Part shown: positions 1 to 6,482 of the stretch, piece by piece | Position numbering within the stretch: the stretch's first letter is position 1 | Layout of the letters: each line of letters opens with the position of its first letter | Assembly: GCA_007126465.1 (NCBI GenBank) | Contig: SLBE01000260.1 | Span: 1 to 7,810 of the forward strand | Direction of reading: 5' to 3' | DNA length: 7,810 nt | DNA from: Syntrophomonadaceae bacterium | GTDB lineage: Bacteria > Bacillota > Dethiobacteria > DTU022 | The notes under the pieces: generated by a model | Seen by the model: the letters and a program-made list of their open reading frames with translations, nothing else | Told to the model about the DNA's origin: nothing | The model's database searches: none | Program-made: the position numbers and the translations under genes

Positions 1-1
1 G

Positions 2-85
2 GACTTTGCCGATGAGATTGGCGCAGACGGATGGGCCCCAGATGCAGCATCAGCTAAAGACCTGGCCCTGAAACTGGTCGGTTAA
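2..85 (+). CDS. C-terminal end of a probable methyltransferase corrinoid protein (partial)
   Basis: Only the last 27 codons and the TAA stop at 83-85 are in the window; the gene begins upstream. The visible tail contains E-I-G-A-D-G-W-A-P-D-A and ends in a short Ala/Leu/Lys helix. This is the usual C-terminal end of the B12-binding domain in MtbC/MttC/MtgC-type corrinoid proteins, where an 'IGADGYAPDA' segment precedes the last helix. Such proteins (about 210-220 aa) carry the cobamide that shuttles methyl groups between a substrate methyltransferase and a second methyltransferase. The His of the D-x-H-x-x-G cobalt-binding motif would lie upstream and cannot be checked. An MttB homolog starting 45 bp downstream strongly supports the call. 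No terminator separates them, so they are probably co-transcribed. Confidence 0.72.
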   Translation, partial: DFADEIGADGWAPDAASAKDLALKLVG

Positions 86-130
86 ACCAGACCGAGCTTA
101 AACCTAGCGGAGAAAGGAGAGTTTGGGATA

Positions 131-1585
131 ATGAAAAGTAGTTACAAAGTGCAAGATTCTAATTTCCTGCAGGTTCTCTCTGATGACCAGTGCCGCCGCT
201 TAGTGGCCGCGGCAATGGAAGTCCTGGAAAGAACCGGGGTTACATATCACGATGAAGAAGCGGTAGATAGAATGAAGAAAGCCGGCTGCCTGGTTGACGG
301 GAAAAGGGTGAGAATTCCCTTCAGGCTGGTTGAAAGCGCATTAAACTCGGTTCCACGCAAGGTGTCTCTTAGCAACAGCAGGACCGGGAAAAGAGTTATG
401 GAGATGGAAGGCGGCAACGCTTACTTCGGAACAGGTTCCGATACTCCTAACTTTATAGATCCCTATACCCAGGATCGGATCAAGGCCAGCCGTAAGACTG
501 TGCAGATGGCAACTAAGGTAATTGATGCCCTGCCAAACCTGGATTTTGTAATGTCCCTGGGAATTGTTCAGGATGTGCACCAGCTTGTTTACGACCGTTA
601 CCAGTTCCAGTCAATGGTTTTAAACACTTCAAAGCCGATCGTTATTACGGCTATTGACGAGGCTGGTTATTCTGATATCATCCAGATGTGTGAAACTATT
701 GCCGGCGGAGAAGCGGAGCTAAGAAATAATCCCTTCCTGACCCTCTATGCCGAGCCTATTTCACCTCTGCAGCACCCCAATGATTCAGCCCGTAAACTGA
801 TGCTGGCTGCGAAGAAAGGCTTGCCTGTTGTTTATACTCCATGCATTATGGCCGGTGGAACTGTTCCTGCGACCCTGGCCGGTGCAATGGCTAATGGTCT
901 TGCGGAAAGCTTAAGCGGACTGGTCCTGAACCAGGTGACCTCACCGGGCAGTCCATTTATCATGGGTGGAGTATTTACGGTGATGGATATGCAGACCACA
1001 ATTTTCTCCTATGGTGCGCCGGAATTCGACCTGATGATGGCAGCCTTAGGCGATATTTCCAACTACCTTGACCTGCCAATGTTTGGAACCTGCGGCTGCA
1101 CCGATGCCAAGGTTGTTGATGAGCAGGCCCTGATTGAAGGCGCAATGTCAATTCTGCTTACTGCCCAGTCCGGAGCAAACTTGAACCACGATGTTGGCTA
1201 TATCGAGCACGGCAATACTGCTTCCCTTGAGTACCTGACAATTTGCAATGACCTGATTGGCATGGCCCGTAAGATTGTTAACGGGATCGATGTTAATGAA
1301 GATACCCTGGCCCTTGATGTTATTGACAGGGTTGGCCCCGGTGGTCATTTCCTTGCTGAAGAGCATACCATGAAGCACTTCAGGACTGAAACCTGGTATC
1401 CGGAACTGTTCACCAGGCAGATCTATGAAAACTGGGAAGCTGAAGGAAGCAAAACCTTATTTGACAAAGCCAATGAAAAAGTCATTGATATCCTTGAAAA
1501 CTATGAGCCTGAGCCTCTGCCAAAAGACGTTCAGCAGAAGATCCAGGATATTATTGACAATGCAGAATCCAAGTTGAATAAGTAG
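131..1585 (+). CDS. MttB-superfamily corrinoid methyltransferase, non-pyrrolysine (paralog 1)
   Basis: This 484-aa protein has full family length (about 470-500 aa). It matches the trimethylamine methyltransferase superfamily (COG5598), TIM-barrel enzymes that transfer a methyl group from a methylated amine to a Co(I) corrinoid protein in the cytoplasm. Family features include an N-terminal helical segment with L-E-R-T-G-V near residue 35, a C-G-C-T-D-A-K segment at residues 321-327, an A-N-L-N-H-D-V-G-Y stretch shortly after it, and a G-P-G-G-H-F-L segment near the C-terminus. Archaeal TMA methyltransferase has pyrrolysine near residue 334; here that region is all sense codons. This places the protein with the non-Pyl group, which includes glycine betaine, proline betaine and carnitine demethylases. 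The substrate cannot be read from sequence. The start is supported by AAGGAG at 114-119, 11 nt upstream. The gene ends in TAG, discussed among the rejected items. Confidence 0.9.
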   Translation: MKSSYKVQDSNFLQVLSDDQCRRLVAAAMEVLERTGVTYHDEEAVDRMKKAGCLVDGKRVRIPFRLVESALNSVPRKVSLSNSRTGKRVMEMEGGNAYFGTGSDTPNFIDPYTQDRIKASRKTVQMATKVIDALPNLDFVMSLGIVQDVHQLVYDRYQFQSMVLNTSKPIVITAIDEAGYSDIIQMCETIAGGEAELRNNPFLTLYAEPISPLQHPNDSARKLMLAAKKGLPVVYTPCIMAGGTVPATLAGAMANGLAESLSGLVLNQVTSPGSPFIMGGVFTVMDMQTTIFSYGAPEFDLMMAALGDISNYLDLPMFGTCGCTDAKVVDEQALIEGAMSILLTAQSGANLNHDVGYIEHGNTASLEYLTICNDLIGMARKIVNGIDVNEDTLALDVIDRVGPGGHFLAEEHTMKHFRTETWYPELFTRQIYENWEAEGSKTLFDKANEKVIDILENYEPEPLPKDVQQKIQDIIDNAESKLNK

Positions 1586-1633
1586 TATCAATTACAGCAG
1601 AAGAAAACTTTCACAAGTTGGTGAGGACTAGTT

Positions 1634-3646
1634 ATGGCAAACCTGGCACTGGGTATAGATACCGGAGGTACTTTTACCGATGGAGTAATCTTTAACCTTG
1701 ATCAGAAAACAGTCGAAGCAAAAACCAAGGTAGAAACTACCAGGCATAATTTGACGCTGGCCATAAACCGCTGCCTTGATAATCTGGTTGATAACCTGAA
1801 AGAAAAGAAGGGCAATCAGCTAAATATCAGGCAGATCAAGATGGTTTCTTTATCAACCACACTTGCCACCAATGCTATTGTGGAAGGACAGGGAGCTGAG
1901 GTAGGTCTGATCCAGATCGGGTTTGAATCCCGGCAGGGCCTACCTACTCCTTATTTTGCTTCAGTTGCCGGTGGTTGCAATATAAAGGGACGCTTAAAAG
2001 AAGAGCTCGACCTGGATGCCGCGGAGAAAGCAATCCTGGAAATGAAAGACCAGGTTGATGCTTTTGCCGTTTCAGGGTACTTAAGTGTGCGTAATCCAAT
2101 TCAGGAGATGCAGGTTTCCGAGTTAATTCAAAAGCTAACCGGTTATCCGGTAGTTTCAGCTCATCAATTAAGTACTGACCTTGGTATGCATGAAAGAACT
2201 GTTACTGCGGTCCTAAATGCCCGATTAATGCCCCTGATTACTGACCTGATGGATTCAGTTAAGGAAGGCATGGAGCGGCTTGGTGTCGAAGCTCCGTTAA
2301 TGGTCGTCCGGGGTGACGGCAGTTTGATCAGTGAATCAATGGCCCGGGAAAAACCGATTGAAACGATTTTATCCGGCCCCGCTGCCAGTATTATCGGAGC
2401 GCTTACCCTGACCGGCATACAAAAAGGAATTGTCATTGACATGGGTGGTACAACCACCGATGTTGCTGTTTTAAACGAAGGCCGGCCTTCATTAAACCGG
2501 GAGGGCGCCGAGGTTGGCGGGTGGCTGACCAGGGTTAAAGCAGCGCATATCACGACAATAGGCCTTGGTGGAGATAGCCTGGTCCAGGTTTCAAAGAATG
2601 CGGAATTGTCAGTAGGGCCTCAGCGGGTTTTTCCACTGTCCTGGATTGCCGCTCAATATCCTTATCTGATAGAAGAACTTGAAGAGATAAGAGCTGTCGA
2701 TTACTCTTCGATGGATGCTCAACCGACTGCGATTTTGAATTACATCAGGGATCCTTTAAATATTAAGTTAAGTGAAACAGAACAGCAGATACTTGATGTG
2801 ATCAGGGATGGACCCCACACCCTGCACCATATCAGTAAAAAATTGAAAAAAGAAATCGATATTTTGCCCTGGCAGAGACTGGTTAATGTAGCATCAGTTC
2901 ACAGGGCATCAATGACACCGACAGATATTTTGCACGTAAACGGTAAGTTAAACCTCTGGGATCGCCGGGCAGCAGAATTGGGAACTGTTATGTTGGCCAG
3001 TCGCTATAGGACATCTGTGGATGATTTTGTAGAAGCAGTTTTGGATGAAATATTATACATGCTGGCTGGTTTAACCTTGGATCGCCTTCTGGCAGAAGAA
3101 GGAGCTGATTTTTCCCTGGCTGACGAAGAAAGTGGATCGTATATTTTAAAACGTATTCTCGGTGCCAAAAATCAGGACAAGCAGCATGTTGACTTTTCAA
3201 CACACCTGAAACATCCCATGATTGCTGTAGGAGCTCCTGTTGATGCATATTTCCCGACCCTGGCTGAGAAGTTAAACGTTGAACTGCATCTGCCCGAGTT
3301 TGCAGATGTTGCTAATGCAGTTGGCACAGTAAGCGGCCAGGCGGTTGAGAGGACGACTATTTTAGTGAAACCCGGTGAAGGTGGAGGTTTTCTGGTTCAT
3401 ACTCCACAGGGTAGAGAATTTTTTATGATTTTTGAAGAAGCTATAGATTATGCCTGCAAGGAAGGCCGTAAATATGTTTATGATCAGGCCGTGGAAATGG
3501 GCGCTGTTGATATAGAAACTATGGTGGAAAGACAGGATCGTTACAGCAAAATGTCTGCTTCAGCCGATCCGGAAAACATGGATCAGAAGTTATTTATTGA
3601 AAGTACTATAGAAATATCAGCTGTTGGCAGACCCTGGAGCGGGTAA
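1634..3646 (+). CDS. HyuA-type hydantoinase/oxoprolinase family ATPase, without an adjacent HyuB
   Basis: This 670-aa protein of the hydantoinase A/5-oxoprolinase family has an actin-like ATPase fold. The first phosphate-binding loop is D9-T-G-G-T-F-T-D16. The family segment S-T-T-L-A-T-N-A lies at residues 74-81. S-G-P-A-A lies at 247-251, the second phosphate motif D-M-G-G-T-T-T-D at 269-276, and G-L-G-G-D-S at 310-315. Residues about 378-434 look like an inserted winged-helix-type segment, ending in M-T-P-T-D-I-L-H. G-A-P-V-D-A-Y-F-P at 533-541 belongs to the C-terminal lobe. There are only three cysteines (47, 115, 608) and no CxxC, so no Fe-S cluster is evident. Classical members pair with a HyuB subunit to open cyclic amides with ATP; no hyuB is present in this window. 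GGTGAGG at 1620-1626 supports the start, 48 bp after the MttB stop. The role is unknown: ring opening of a methylated cyclic amide or service of the corrinoid protein are both possible. Confidence 0.85.
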   Translation: MANLALGIDTGGTFTDGVIFNLDQKTVEAKTKVETTRHNLTLAINRCLDNLVDNLKEKKGNQLNIRQIKMVSLSTTLATNAIVEGQGAEVGLIQIGFESRQGLPTPYFASVAGGCNIKGRLKEELDLDAAEKAILEMKDQVDAFAVSGYLSVRNPIQEMQVSELIQKLTGYPVVSAHQLSTDLGMHERTVTAVLNARLMPLITDLMDSVKEGMERLGVEAPLMVVRGDGSLISESMAREKPIETILSGPAASIIGALTLTGIQKGIVIDMGGTTTDVAVLNEGRPSLNREGAEVGGWLTRVKAAHITTIGLGGDSLVQVSKNAELSVGPQRVFPLSWIAAQYPYLIEELEEIRAVDYSSMDAQPTAILNYIRDPLNIKLSETEQQILDVIRDGPHTLHHISKKLKKEIDILPWQRLVNVASVHRASMTPTDILHVNGKLNLWDRRAAELGTVMLASRYRTSVDDFVEAVLDEILYMLAGLTLDRLLAEEGADFSLADEESGSYILKRILGAKNQDKQHVDFSTHLKHPMIAVGAPVDAYFPTLAEKLNVELHLPEFADVANAVGTVSGQAVERTTILVKPGEGGGFLVHTPQGREFFMIFEEAIDYACKEGRKYVYDQAVEMGAVDIETMVERQDRYSKMSASADPENMDQKLFIESTIEISAVGRPWSG

Positions 3647-3772
3647 TTTTGTAAGAATCAGGAATCATAATCTCTTAAATAAACATTAAGTGGTTTATTG
3701 GATTGCACACTTATTAGTGAGTGAACAAGCTTAGCGTGCAGGTTATATTAAAGAGAGTCAAATTAAATTAAT
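3647..3772 (+). other. Untranslated gap between the HyuA-like gene and its downstream neighbour, with inverted repeats
   Basis: The gap contains no supported gene. It holds a perfect AT-rich 7-bp inverted repeat, AATAAAC (3678-3684) and GTTTATT (3693-3699), with an 8-nt loop. A looser pair follows, GCACACTTA (3705-3713) and TTAGCGTGC (3731-3739), with 7 of 9 positions pairing. Neither is followed by a T-run, so I do not call a terminator. I find no convincing -35/-10 pair; TATATT at 3744-3749 lacks a good partner. The gap is longer than the others in this gene set (38-48 bp), so an internal promoter or processing site is possible but not shown. Confidence 0.35.
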
Positions 3773-3802
3773 AAGGAGGTTGGATACCGGCTTAAGCCGG
3801 TA
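3773..3802 (+). promoter_or_regulatory. Strong Shine-Dalgarno followed by a perfect palindrome before a distant start codon
   Basis: AAGGAGGT (3773-3780) is a near-ideal ribosome binding site but lies 31 nt from the ATG at 3812. Between them sits the perfect 18-bp palindrome TACCGGCTTAAGCCGGTA (3785-3802). In RNA it forms a 7-bp stem with a TTAA loop. No in-frame ATG, GTG or TTG lies closer to the Shine-Dalgarno, and the protein family starts exactly at this Met. Folding of the 18-nt hairpin would shorten the effective spacing to about 13 nt. That mechanism is inference; the palindrome could instead be a DNA operator. Confidence 0.6.
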
Positions 3803-3811
3803 AAGAAAACA

Positions 3812-4606
3812 ATGATTATTATTGGCGAATTAATTAACTCAACCCGTAAGGCGATCAAGAAAGCGATTGATGAGCAGGATGTAAAGTACATTCAGGAACT
3901 TGCTGTTAAGCAGGAAGAAGCGGGAGCAGATTATATTGATGTTAACGCAGGTGCATATGTCCATGATGAAGCTAAGCATCTTGTCTGGTTGGTAGAAAAA
4001 GTACAGGAAGTTGTTAGTAAACCGCTGGCTTTGGACAGCCCAGATCCGAAAGCCCTCGAGGCGGCACTTAAAGTTCACAAAGGTACTCCGATGATTAACT
4101 CGATCAGTCTGGAGAAAGAACGCTACAATGCTTTGGTTCCCCTTGTTAAAGAAGCCGGAACCCCAGTTGTTGCTCTTTGCATGAGTGATGAAGGTATGCC
4201 TGAAACAGCAGATGATCGGCTTGAAGTTGCAAAAGTGCTCCTGGATGATCTGGACAAAGATGGCATTGATTTAACCAAGGTATTCCTTGATCCCCTGATT
4301 AAGCCTGTAAGCGTTAACGGTGAATACGGTCCGCAGGCTCTTGATTCGATTGAAAGAATTACCAAGCTGGGAACCGGTGTGCATATCACCAGCGGCTTGA
4401 GCAATATTTCATTCGGATTACCACATCGTGCTCTATTAAATCAGGCTTTTATTGTACTGGCAATGGGCAGAGGTATGGATTCGGCAATTGTTGACCCCCT
4501 TGATAAGAAGAAAATGAGCCTGGTAAGAGCAGCAGAAGTTATTTTAAACCTCGATCCTTACGCCATGAATTATCTGAAAGCAGCCCGGGCGGATAAATTG
4601 GTTTAA
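3812..4606 (+). CDS. Methyltetrahydrofolate:corrinoid methyltransferase (MeTr/AcsE/MtgA-like)
   Basis: This 264-aa pterin-binding TIM-barrel protein is almost the same length as Moorella MeTr (262 aa). It starts with the family's M-x-I-I-G-E-x-I-N pattern. Pterin-contacting residues are in place, nearly in Moorella numbering: D75 in L-D-S, N96 in I-N-S, D160 in L-D-P-L, and N198 in G-L-S-N (N199 in Moorella). D43-V-N-A-G47 is the strand-2 signature. These enzymes exchange a methyl group between a corrinoid protein and tetrahydrofolate. Beside MttB homologs, the MtgA type transfers methyl from methyl-cobalamin to tetrahydrofolate, feeding the Wood-Ljungdahl pathway. Methionine synthase or dihydropteroate synthase is unlikely given the length, motifs and context. 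The start codon choice is fixed by the family N-terminus, although the ribosome binding site lies unusually far upstream behind a hairpin. The next gene starts 38 bp downstream. Confidence 0.92.
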   Translation: MIIIGELINSTRKAIKKAIDEQDVKYIQELAVKQEEAGADYIDVNAGAYVHDEAKHLVWLVEKVQEVVSKPLALDSPDPKALEAALKVHKGTPMINSISLEKERYNALVPLVKEAGTPVVALCMSDEGMPETADDRLEVAKVLLDDLDKDGIDLTKVFLDPLIKPVSVNGEYGPQALDSIERITKLGTGVHITSGLSNISFGLPHRALLNQAFIVLAMGRGMDSAIVDPLDKKKMSLVRAAEVILNLDPYAMNYLKAARADKLV

Positions 4607-4644
4607 AATGTTTTTTGGCTTTAAATAAGGAAGGGTGGATTAAA

Positions 4645-6066
4645 ATGATTAGCCGTGAAATGCAAGCCCTGAATTACCTGAAAGAAGAAGATCTGGAGAA
4701 GATACACCAGGCCAGCCTGACTGTTTTGGAGAAAAATGGAGTCGAATTTCACTCAGAAGAAGCGCGGGATATCCTTAAAAAAGGTGGGGCCAAAGTTGAA
4801 GGAGAAAAAGTATTCTTTCCACCTGAGATGGTAATGGAGCAGGTTGCCCTGGCTCCTTCAGAATTTACCCTGCATGCCAGAAATCCAGAAAACACGGTTG
4901 TAATTGGTGGGAATAAAACTGTCCATGCTCCTGGCTACGGCTCACCCTATGTCATGGATTATGTGCAAAATGAGAGAAGAAGCGCCAGCTATGATGACTA
5001 TGTTGCCTTTACCAAGCTGGCCGGAAACAGTACCAGCCTGGATGTGGTAGGCGGAGTGCTGGTTGAACCTAATGACATTCCTGATAATATCAGGCATGGT
5101 AAAATGCTGCAGGCAGCAGTTAAGTATACTGACAAGTGCCTGATGGGCAGCGCTATGGGGGGGAAAAAGGCGCGGGAAAGCCTCGAGATGGCCGGTATAA
5201 TTTTCGGTGGAGTAGATAAAGTCAGGGAAAAACCGGCTTTAATCTCGCTGATTAATACCAATAGCCCCCTGCAATTTGACCCTCGTATGCTTGAAGCTCT
5301 TATGGTTTATGCCCGTAACAATCAGCCAGTACTTATATCTGCTTTGGCTATGACCGGAACTACTTCAGCGGTTACTTTGGCCGGTTCACTGGTGCAGCAG
5401 TGTGCTGAAATCCTTTCCGGCATTGTCCTGGCCCAGTTGATTAACCCCGGCACTCCCGTTGTTTTTGGTTCTGCATCAAGCGTTGTAGATATGAGAACCG
5501 GTAACCTTGCCATTGGCAGTCCTGAATCGGTTAAAATGTTTTCCGTTATAGCTCAGCTGGCCAGGTTTTACGACCTGCCATCAAGGGGAGGCGGATCACT
5601 TACCGATGCACTAATTCCTGACTCTCAGAGTGGTTTTGAATCAATGATGGTCCTTTTAACCTCGGTAACGGGCGGCATTAATTTTATGCTGCATTCAGTT
5701 GGATTGCTGGAAAACTATATGACCATGTCTTATGAAAAGTTCGTTATTGATGACGAAATGCTTGGTATGGTTAAGTCCTATGGTGAAGGATTCCCAATTG
5801 ATGAAGACACCCTCGCTGTAGATACTATTATAAATGTTGGCAGTGGTGGCAACTATATTGCAGACATGCATACATTCAGCCATATGAAAGATATGCGCAT
5901 ACCCTTTATCAGCGCCAGGGAAAACTATGCCGGCGCTAAGGAATTAACTGATACAGCGCAAAGAGCGCATGAATACTGCAAGTCGGTACTACAGGAATAC
6001 CAGGCACCGGCTTTGGATGAAAAAATCGAAGCTGAGCTGAGTAAATATATAGAAGGTATTTCTTAA
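4645..6066 (+). CDS. MttB-superfamily corrinoid methyltransferase, non-pyrrolysine (paralog 2)
   Basis: This protein has 473 aa when started at ATG 4645. I prefer that start to the in-frame TTG at 4615 because the purine-rich AAGGAAGGGTGG (4627-4638) sits 6 nt before the ATG, and the first paralog has no matching N-terminal extension. The MttB fold is evident in L-E-K-N-G-V near residue 30, a T-L-A-G-S-L helix in the middle, and E-D-T-L-A-V-D followed by V-G-S-G-G-N-Y near the C-terminus. It is clearly diverged from paralog 1. The active-site region reads G-G-G-S-L-T-D-A-L at residues 315-323, where paralog 1 has C-G-C-T-D-A-K, and N-F-M-L-H-S-V-G replaces N-L-N-H-D-V-G. A different methylated substrate is therefore likely. 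No in-frame TAG occurs. The gene ends the set before the terminator. It should share the upstream corrinoid protein, but that is inferred from proximity. Confidence 0.9.
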   Translation: MISREMQALNYLKEEDLEKIHQASLTVLEKNGVEFHSEEARDILKKGGAKVEGEKVFFPPEMVMEQVALAPSEFTLHARNPENTVVIGGNKTVHAPGYGSPYVMDYVQNERRSASYDDYVAFTKLAGNSTSLDVVGGVLVEPNDIPDNIRHGKMLQAAVKYTDKCLMGSAMGGKKARESLEMAGIIFGGVDKVREKPALISLINTNSPLQFDPRMLEALMVYARNNQPVLISALAMTGTTSAVTLAGSLVQQCAEILSGIVLAQLINPGTPVVFGSASSVVDMRTGNLAIGSPESVKMFSVIAQLARFYDLPSRGGGSLTDALIPDSQSGFESMMVLLTSVTGGINFMLHSVGLLENYMTMSYEKFVIDDEMLGMVKSYGEGFPIDEDTLAVDTIINVGSGGNYIADMHTFSHMKDMRIPFISARENYAGAKELTDTAQRAHEYCKSVLQEYQAPALDEKIEAELSKYIEGIS

Positions 6067-6090
6067 ATACCCCCTTAATCAAGTTGGTGG

Positions 6091-6121
6091 GTGAGATAAG
6101 GAACCTGTCCCCTTGTCCCAC
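6091..6121. repeat. Imperfect palindrome resembling a dispersed REP-like hairpin
   Basis: The left arm GTGAGATAAGG (6091-6101) pairs with the right arm CCTTGTCCCAC (6111-6121) around a 9-nt loop AACCTGTCC. Nine Watson-Crick pairs, one wobble and one A/C mismatch give a fairly stable hairpin. From memory, GGACAGGTTCC-type cores flanked by TGGGACAAGG/CCTTGTCCCA arms recur between genes in many Firmicutes. If that memory is right, the two left-arm deviations suggest a decayed copy. No T-run follows directly, so it is not a terminator by itself. It lies 25 bp after the stop of the second MttB gene and 8 bp before the true terminator. Confidence 0.5.
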
Positions 6122-6129
6122 TTATATAG

Positions 6130-6171
6130 AGCGGCTAACTGTATAAAAAATGCGGTTAAGCCGCTTTTTTT
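6130..6171 (+). terminator. Rho-independent terminator closing the methyltransferase gene set, possibly bidirectional
   Basis: AGCGGCTAAC (6130-6139) pairs with GTTAAGCCGCT (6155-6165) with a single bulged A, followed by T6165-T6171. An alternative stem shares the right arm: A6145-A6150 plus GCGG (6152-6155) against CCGC (6161-6164) plus T6165-T6170. Read on the minus strand, this inner hairpin is followed by a run of six T, so it could also stop transcription arriving from the right. It lies 63 bp after the last stop codon. Confidence 0.85.
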
Positions 6172-6420
6172 ATCAATCTCTAACTGCTCAGCTTTCTTAA
6201 AAAAACTGCGCTCGCTGATCGTTTAGGCTGGAGCTGCACCGACTTAGCTTCAGTCTTTGCTAAAACAGCATTTCCATGCCTGCACTTTATGCTCGCCTCA
6301 GTTTTCTGAAGGCTGGAAAGGTTATGAAATGCAATGTTAGGGATTTACAAAACAGGGCCATCTATTTGTTAACATGCTCTAAAGGAATAAGCAGGGTAGT
6401 GTGTAATATTTATTATAGAG
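6172..6420. other. Gene-free stretch with a minus-strand open but startless frame
   Basis: I find no supported gene on either strand. The minus strand is open from 6344 down to a TAG at 6182-6180 (54 codons) but has no ATG and no ribosome binding site, so I do not call it coding. Base composition changes along the stretch: 6200-6320 is more GC-rich than the AT-rich flanks. The minus-strand frame ends about 10 nt before the T-run side of the bidirectional terminator. A small RNA, a decayed gene tail or a dispersed intergenic repeat would all fit. Confidence 0.3.
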
Positions 6421-6443
6421 ATGTAAACATAATTTTATACTGT

Positions 6444-6473
6444 TTGACATTTCCAAACTATTATTGCTATACT
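6444..6473 (+). promoter_or_regulatory. Sigma-A type promoter of the tandem cyclase gene
   Basis: TTGACA (6444-6449, perfect -35) and TATACT (6468-6473, five of six for -10) are separated by 18 bp, with an extended -10 TG at 6465-6466. The surroundings are AT-rich. Transcription should start near 6480, about 57 nt before the ATG at 6537. This promoter and the terminator at 6130-6171 show that the cyclase gene begins a separate transcription unit. Confidence 0.85.
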
Positions 6474-6482
6474 TTTTTTAGA

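Noticed and set aside
74..95. Hairpins at the end of the corrinoid protein gene (CTGGT/ACCAG and TCGGT/ACCGA)
   Set aside because: The stems are only 5 bp, mutually exclusive and without a T-run. A terminator here would also contradict the close spacing with the MttB gene.
1583..1585. TAG stop at the end of the first MttB gene, possibly pyrrolysine read-through
   Set aside because: The TAG follows residue 484 at the natural family C-terminus, far from the pyrrolysine position of archaeal MttB near residue 334. Read-through would add only about 12 codons before a TGA, and a ribosome binding site for the next gene overlaps that point. No pylT or pylS is visible.
2164..2553. 129-codon minus-strand frame inside the HyuA-like gene
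   Set aside because: It lies opposite the conserved phosphate-binding region, has no protein-like motif and no ribosome binding site. It is explained by codon structure of the + strand gene.
3703..3749. Possible internal promoter TTGCAC ... TATATT before the pterin methyltransferase gene
   Set aside because: TTGCAC (3703-3708) and TATATT (3744-3749) are 35 bp apart, far beyond the usual 16-18 bp, and no better pair is visible.
3647..3811. Cobalamin or SAM riboswitch in the leader of the pterin methyltransferase gene
   Set aside because: The gap is only 165 nt and I see no B12-box-like or SAM-box-like core, only short inverted repeats. A covariance search would settle it.
4615..4644. TTG start at 4615 adding ten residues to the second MttB protein
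   Set aside because: The purine-rich ribosome binding site at 4627-4638 lies inside this extension and is well spaced from the ATG at 4645. No comparable site precedes the TTG.
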